From a virus: DNA of 21,532 bases. A program made the translations under genes and the position numbers. The notes below the pieces were generated by a model. It made no database searches. It saw nothing but the letters and a program-made list of their open reading frames with translations, and was not told the DNA's origin. Within the stretch, counting starts at the first letter, position 1; each line of letters begins with the position of its first letter. Below are positions 18,383 through 21,532 of this stretch, in pieces. The stretch spans positions 1 to 21,532 of the IMG/VR virus record IMGVR_UViG_3300047550_004483, one strand, 5' to 3'.

Positions 18383-19243
18383 AAACACAACTACCTAAAT
18401 AACAAAGACATTTTGAAAGAAATACATCGTAGCAAGAATACCTATTGTGCTTATATTGGACCCGAGGCAGCCGATTACGACATCATAGTGCATAATCTTA
18501 ACCAAATCACACCAGCTACCATAGACATAGCTCGCAGTAATCGCGCAGATCGACTGGCCAGGCTAGCCTTAGATGAAGCTGCTGCCCGTGGAGAAAAACG
18601 TAAACTGGATGAGTTTGCCATCGATGTGAATACTGTGGCTGCTACTGATGTGGTATTTAGAGTCATGACCTGGGAACATGTGCCGATTAACGAAGAATCT
18701 CGACCTGTGATCATCGAGCCCACAGATGACGACACAGTCTATATCGAATACGATGACGACGATGCCAAGGCTGTGCCAGTCAAGTATGTCAAGTGTAATT
18801 TTCCACCTTTTCAACATTACAAAATCACAGCCAACAACGAACCTTACTGTGTGGGCAAAAGTCACTGGCGTGGAGACCTAGAAACTGGCTCGTGGAGTCG
18901 TGACCACGGTACTATGACACGCACCTTGGCTACCATGTTTATGAAGCTGTGTGAACGCTATGCCACTCGCAGCAACTGGCGTGGTTACACCTACAACGAC
19001 GAGATGCGTAGTCAAGCACTGCTGCAACTCAGCCAAATTGGACTACAATTCGATGAAAGCAAGAGCCAAAACCCTTTTGCCTACTATACTGCTGCTATCA
19101 CTAACAGTTTTACTCGTGTACTTAATATAGAAAAACGCAATCAGAATCTACGCGATGACATACTAGAGCTCAACGGGTTCAATCCTAGTTATACCAGACA
19201 AGGTATGAACATGGGACACAGTCACGACGGTGATCATGACTAA
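18380..19243 (+). CDS. 55: Late-transcription sigma factor gp55
   Basis: 287 residues from the AUU start. gp55 binds the host RNA polymerase core and recognises the TATAAATA late box. The N-terminus (NYLNNKDILKEIHRSK) and a sigma-region-2-like block (about residues 182-265: MFMKLCERYATRSNWRGYT, then EMRSQALLQ, GLQFDESKSQNPFAYYTAA, FTRVLNIEKRNQNLRDD) match gp55. T4 gp55 is about 185 residues; here about 140 residues separate the two conserved parts, including an acidic run (EPTDDDTVYIEYDDDD) and GKSHWRGDLETGSWSRDHG. The C-terminus ends in a His/Asp tail (HSHDGDHD) without the hydrophobic clamp-contact motif of T4 gp55. If the AUU start is wrong, the first alternative is TTG 18413 (276 residues). 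It heads the rightward unit and diverges from the late block it should activate. Confidence 0.9.
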   Translation: MKHNYLNNKDILKEIHRSKNTYCAYIGPEAADYDIIVHNLNQITPATIDIARSNRADRLARLALDEAAARGEKRKLDEFAIDVNTVAATDVVFRVMTWEHVPINEESRPVIIEPTDDDTVYIEYDDDDAKAVPVKYVKCNFPPFQHYKITANNEPYCVGKSHWRGDLETGSWSRDHGTMTRTLATMFMKLCERYATRSNWRGYTYNDEMRSQALLQLSQIGLQFDESKSQNPFAYYTAAITNSFTRVLNIEKRNQNLRDDILELNGFNPSYTRQGMNMGHSHDGDHD

Positions 19244-19292
19244 TTTTAATCCGAAATGTATAAATAATATTATACACTTAGGATTAAAATTA
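19241..19292 (+). promoter_or_regulatory. Nested hairpin that hides the homing endonuclease ribosome-binding site
   Basis: The outer arms are perfect 12-bp complements: TAATTTTAATCC (19241-19252) and GGATTAAAATTA (19281-19292). Inside are 7-bp arms TGTATAA (19257-19263) and TTATACA (19270-19276) around a 6-nt loop. The right outer arm contains most of the AGGA ribosome-binding site (19280-19283) and the A of the ATG. The left outer arm includes the gp55 stop codon. In a transcript reading through from gp55 the whole hairpin can form and should block initiation. Confidence 0.8.
19259..19266 (+). promoter_or_regulatory. Perfect T4-type late promoter inside the hairpin
   Basis: TATAAATA matches the T4 late -10 box at all 8 positions. 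The expected transcription start, about 6 nt downstream (near 19272), would drop the left outer arm and nearly all of the inner stem but keep AGGA and the ATG, giving a free ribosome-binding site on late transcripts. Confidence 0.75.
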
Positions 19293-20062
19293 TGTTCATA
19301 TATAAAATTACAGTTATTCCCTCAAATAAAGTATATGTGGGGCTAGATACAGCCCCATCATATAAAATGAAACGATGGAAAACGCACTGTAAAAATGCAA
19401 ATAATAAAGTCAAAAGTAAATTATACGATGAAATGAACAAATACGGAATTGAAAATTGTCGGGTCGAAATAGTCGAAGATAATTTCACTTCTATAGTAAA
19501 TTTAGCGTTGGCAGAAATAAAATATATCAAAATGTTGGACTCCTATGCTAGCGGCCTCAATTCTACTTGTGGTGGTGACGGTATGGGTAGGCACGATCTA
19601 TACAAGTTAAATGAAGAAGACATTTCGGCGATTAAAAAAGAATTAGGCTATAGTTTTTCTAATTATAACAAAACCGTTAAGTGGGCCGGTACCACTGAAA
19701 CTGATAGACAATCAATGACTCAGCACCTACACACAGATGAGATTTACAAGAAAAAATCAAATACGTTAAAAAAATTCTATGAAAGAAATCCTGAGGAAAA
19801 ACAAAAAAAAGGAAAGTCTATAAAATTATGGCAACTGGAAAACCCAGACCTAATGAAAGAAAATAACCGAAAAAACTCTTTAGTAGGCGCAGCAAAAGTT
19901 TCGAAGAAATTGCTAGTTGAATTTCCTGATGGATGTATGCTACAATATGCAAGTAAAAGCGAATTTCTGCGTCAAACAGGGCAATGGGCCAATACAATTA
20001 TATCTAAAACTAATAACGGATCTTCGCATAATGGATACAAAGCATGGGAAATAGATGACTAA
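19292..20062 (+). CDS. Free-standing GIY-YIG homing endonuclease
   Basis: 256 residues. The N-terminal GIY-YIG domain (1-100) shows FIYKI and KVYVG (the two motif halves, Tyr4 and Tyr15-Gly17), R28-W-K-T-H32, E75 in LALAEIKYIKML, and N90 in GLNSTCGGDG. These are the expected catalytic and core residues, so it looks intact. The C-terminal part has NPE-type repeats (FYERNPEEKQKKG, then LWQLENPDLMKENN), like NUMOD3 DNA-binding segments, and a terminal helix-turn-helix-like block (YASKSEFLRQTGQWANTI, NGYKAWEI). It would cut an allele lacking it and spread by repair. It sits between gp55 and gp47 and overlaps gp47 by 8 nt. It is visibly more A-rich than its neighbours, consistent with recent acquisition. 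Expression is probably limited to late infection by the hairpin and promoter described separately. Confidence 0.9.
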   Translation: MFIYKITVIPSNKVYVGLDTAPSYKMKRWKTHCKNANNKVKSKLYDEMNKYGIENCRVEIVEDNFTSIVNLALAEIKYIKMLDSYASGLNSTCGGDGMGRHDLYKLNEEDISAIKKELGYSFSNYNKTVKWAGTTETDRQSMTQHLHTDEIYKKKSNTLKKFYERNPEEKQKKGKSIKLWQLENPDLMKENNRKNSLVGAAKVSKKLLVEFPDGCMLQYASKSEFLRQTGQWANTIISKTNNGSSHNGYKAWEIDD

Positions 20063-21071
20063 CTTATTTAAGAAGGCCGCTGTATTTACCGATGTGCACT
20101 TCGGTCTCAAGTCAAACAGTCAAATTCACAATGATGATTGTTTAAATTTTGTCAAGTGGGCTACTGCAACTGCTCGTGAACATGGCTGCGAAACTGCCAT
20201 GTTCCTTGGTGATTGGCACAACAATAGAGCCAGTATAAATATCGTGACGCTGAACTACAGCCTACGAGCGCTGGAACATCTCAATGACCATTTTGACCAA
20301 GTGTATTTTATTCCTGGAAATCATGATCTTTATTATCGCGATCGTAGAGATATCCAGTCCGTGGAGTGGGCGCGACATCTTCCGAATGTCAAAATAATCA
20401 ACGACTGGTTTGAGCAAGACGATGTTGTTGTTGCGCCCTGGTTAGTTGCAGACGACTACCGACGTATCCCTCGACTAGAAGCCAAATACTGCTTTGGGCA
20501 TTTTGAACTGCCAGGCTACTTGATGAATGCCATGGTAGCCATGCCCGAACATGGAGAAATACGCCGTGAGCACTTTGGTGGCTTCGAGCATGTGTTTACT
20601 GGGCATTTTCACAAGCGACAAACACAGCGAAACATTACCTATATTGGCAACTGTTTTCCGCATAACTATGCTGATGCCGGCGATGACAGTCGTGGCTTGA
20701 TGATCTTAGAGTGGGGTCAAGAGCCAAAATATCTAGCTTGGCCCGATCAACCTGTGTATCGTGTCTACGATCTCAGTGCTGTACTAGACGATCCTGCCGG
20801 CTTACTTAAACCCAATACTCATGCCAGAATCAACTTGAACATTGACATTACCTACGAAGAAGCTGGCTTTCTACGCGATACTTTTATGTCAGAATATCAT
20901 TGCAGAGAAATCAAACTGATTCCCAACACACAAGCTGACTTGGAATCACAGGTTATCTTGGGCAATATCACATTCCAAAGTGTGGATCAGATAGTGAATT
21001 CGTCCTTGACTGCCATAGAAAGCAATCAGTACAACAACAACTTACTACTAGAAATTTACAGAACTCTCTAA
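20055..21071 (+). CDS. 47: Recombination nuclease subunit gp47 (Mre11-like)
   Basis: 338 residues; T4 gp47 has 339. It shows the metallophosphoesterase motifs in order: FTDVHFG (Asp and His), GDWHNN, PGNHD, GHFELPG, and GHFHKRQ. With gp46 it forms the exonuclease complex that resects DNA ends for recombination-dependent replication and helps degrade host DNA. The ATG at 20055 overlaps the last 8 nt of the homing endonuclease, and its GGGA ribosome-binding site (20046-20049) lies inside the endonuclease reading frame. It ends in TAATG shared with gp46, so the two subunits are probably translationally coupled. Confidence 0.95.
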   Translation: MTNLFKKAAVFTDVHFGLKSNSQIHNDDCLNFVKWATATAREHGCETAMFLGDWHNNRASINIVTLNYSLRALEHLNDHFDQVYFIPGNHDLYYRDRRDIQSVEWARHLPNVKIINDWFEQDDVVVAPWLVADDYRRIPRLEAKYCFGHFELPGYLMNAMVAMPEHGEIRREHFGGFEHVFTGHFHKRQTQRNITYIGNCFPHNYADAGDDSRGLMILEWGQEPKYLAWPDQPVYRVYDLSAVLDDPAGLLKPNTHARINLNIDITYEEAGFLRDTFMSEYHCREIKLIPNTQADLESQVILGNITFQSVDQIVNSSLTAIESNQYNNNLLLEIYRTL

Positions 21072-21532
21072 TGATCACAGTAAAATCAGTTACAGCACGT
21101 AATTTTCTCAGTGTGGGCAATGTTACACAGAGTGTTAACCTCAATCGCAATGATCTTACCTTGATCTTAGGTGAAAACCTAGACCTAGGTGGCGACGATG
21201 CTGGTGCTCGTAATGGCACTGGTAAAAGCGCCTTACTTAACATAGTCAGCTATGCCCTGTATGGGTCAGCCTTGACCAACATTAAAAAAGACAACTTGAT
21301 CAACAGAACCAACGACAAGAACATGCTAGTCACTGTGGAGTTCGAAAAAGACGGCATTGACTATCGCATCGAGCGTGGTCGACGTCCTAATGTGTTAAAA
21401 TTTTATGTCAGTGGGCAAGAGCAACAAGCTGCCGACGAAAGTCAAGGCGACAGCAGAGAAACACAGGCTGCTATTGAAAAACTATTAAGCATGTCACATA
21501 CCATGTTTCAGCACATAGTGGCTCTTAACACT
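21071..21532 (+). CDS. 46: Recombination ATPase subunit gp46 (Rad50-like), N-terminal part
   Basis: 154 codons from ATG 21071 to the right edge, all open. It is an SMC/Rad50-type ABC ATPase. A Walker A motif (RNGTGKS, residues 47-53) follows GENLDLGGDDAG, the extended loop seen in phage gp46 proteins. FQHIVALNT at the edge is the expected Q-loop. The coiled-coil, Walker B and signature motif lie outside the window. It pairs with gp47 just upstream through the TAATG junction. Confidence 0.93.
   Translation, partial: MITVKSVTARNFLSVGNVTQSVNLNRNDLTLILGENLDLGGDDAGARNGTGKSALLNIVSYALYGSALTNIKKDNLINRTNDKNMLVTVEFEKDGIDYRIERGRRPNVLKFYVSGQEQQAADESQGDSRETQAAIEKLLSMSHTMFQHIVALNT

Noticed and set aside
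18475-18865. Minus-strand frames opposite gp55
   Set aside because: gp55 is clearly homologous on the plus strand, and the opposite frames have no start signals or known motifs.
19241-19292. The inverted repeat as a rho-independent terminator of gp55
   Set aside because: The stem is AT-rich with a 28-nt interior and no following T-run; its overlap with the next start codon fits ribosome-binding-site occlusion better.

Overview
This window comes from a T4-like contractile-tailed phage genome (or a contig of one). It is AT-rich, and its baseplate order and divergent proteins resemble the marine and freshwater T4-like phages of cyanobacteria and pelagic bacteria more than T4 itself. No host gene, tRNA, insertion sequence or CRISPR array was seen. 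The host cannot be named from this window.

Leftward (minus strand), 18283 down to 1: one tightly packed late structural block for the tail baseplate. In order of transcription it holds a tail-tube cap protein (gp48-like), a small LysM-like wedge protein (gp53-like), a large hub protein in the gp27 position, a gp5-like spike with a C-terminal lysozyme-like domain, gp25, an enlarged gp6, and a giant virion protein of at least 2683 residues that runs off the left edge. The giant protein fills the whole of 1-8051 and has no stop in the window. It carries a cupredoxin-like module, a fibre-like repeat, a chitin-binding-like tryptophan module and an SGNH/GDSL hydrolase domain, so it looks like a baseplate or tail-fibre scaffold carrying a polysaccharide-modifying enzyme. 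AATAAATA boxes lie exactly 19 nt before the gp48 and gp6 start codons and are probably late promoters.

Rightward (plus strand), 18380 to the right edge: gp55 (late sigma factor), a free-standing GIY-YIG homing endonuclease, gp47 and the first 154 codons of gp46. gp47 and gp46 are the Mre11/Rad50-like recombination nuclease. The 96-bp gap at 18284-18379 is the divergent control region. The gp55 frame appears to begin at an AUU codon behind a strong Shine-Dalgarno sequence, upstream of the first TTG.

The most striking regulatory element is at 19241-19292. It is a nested hairpin that hides the endonuclease ribosome-binding site, with a perfect T4 late promoter (TATAAATA) inside it. Read-through transcripts from gp55 should be translationally silent, while late transcripts begin inside the hairpin and should be translated. 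This is the logic known for T4 I-TevI, here on a free-standing endonuclease placed directly behind the sigma factor that would switch it on.
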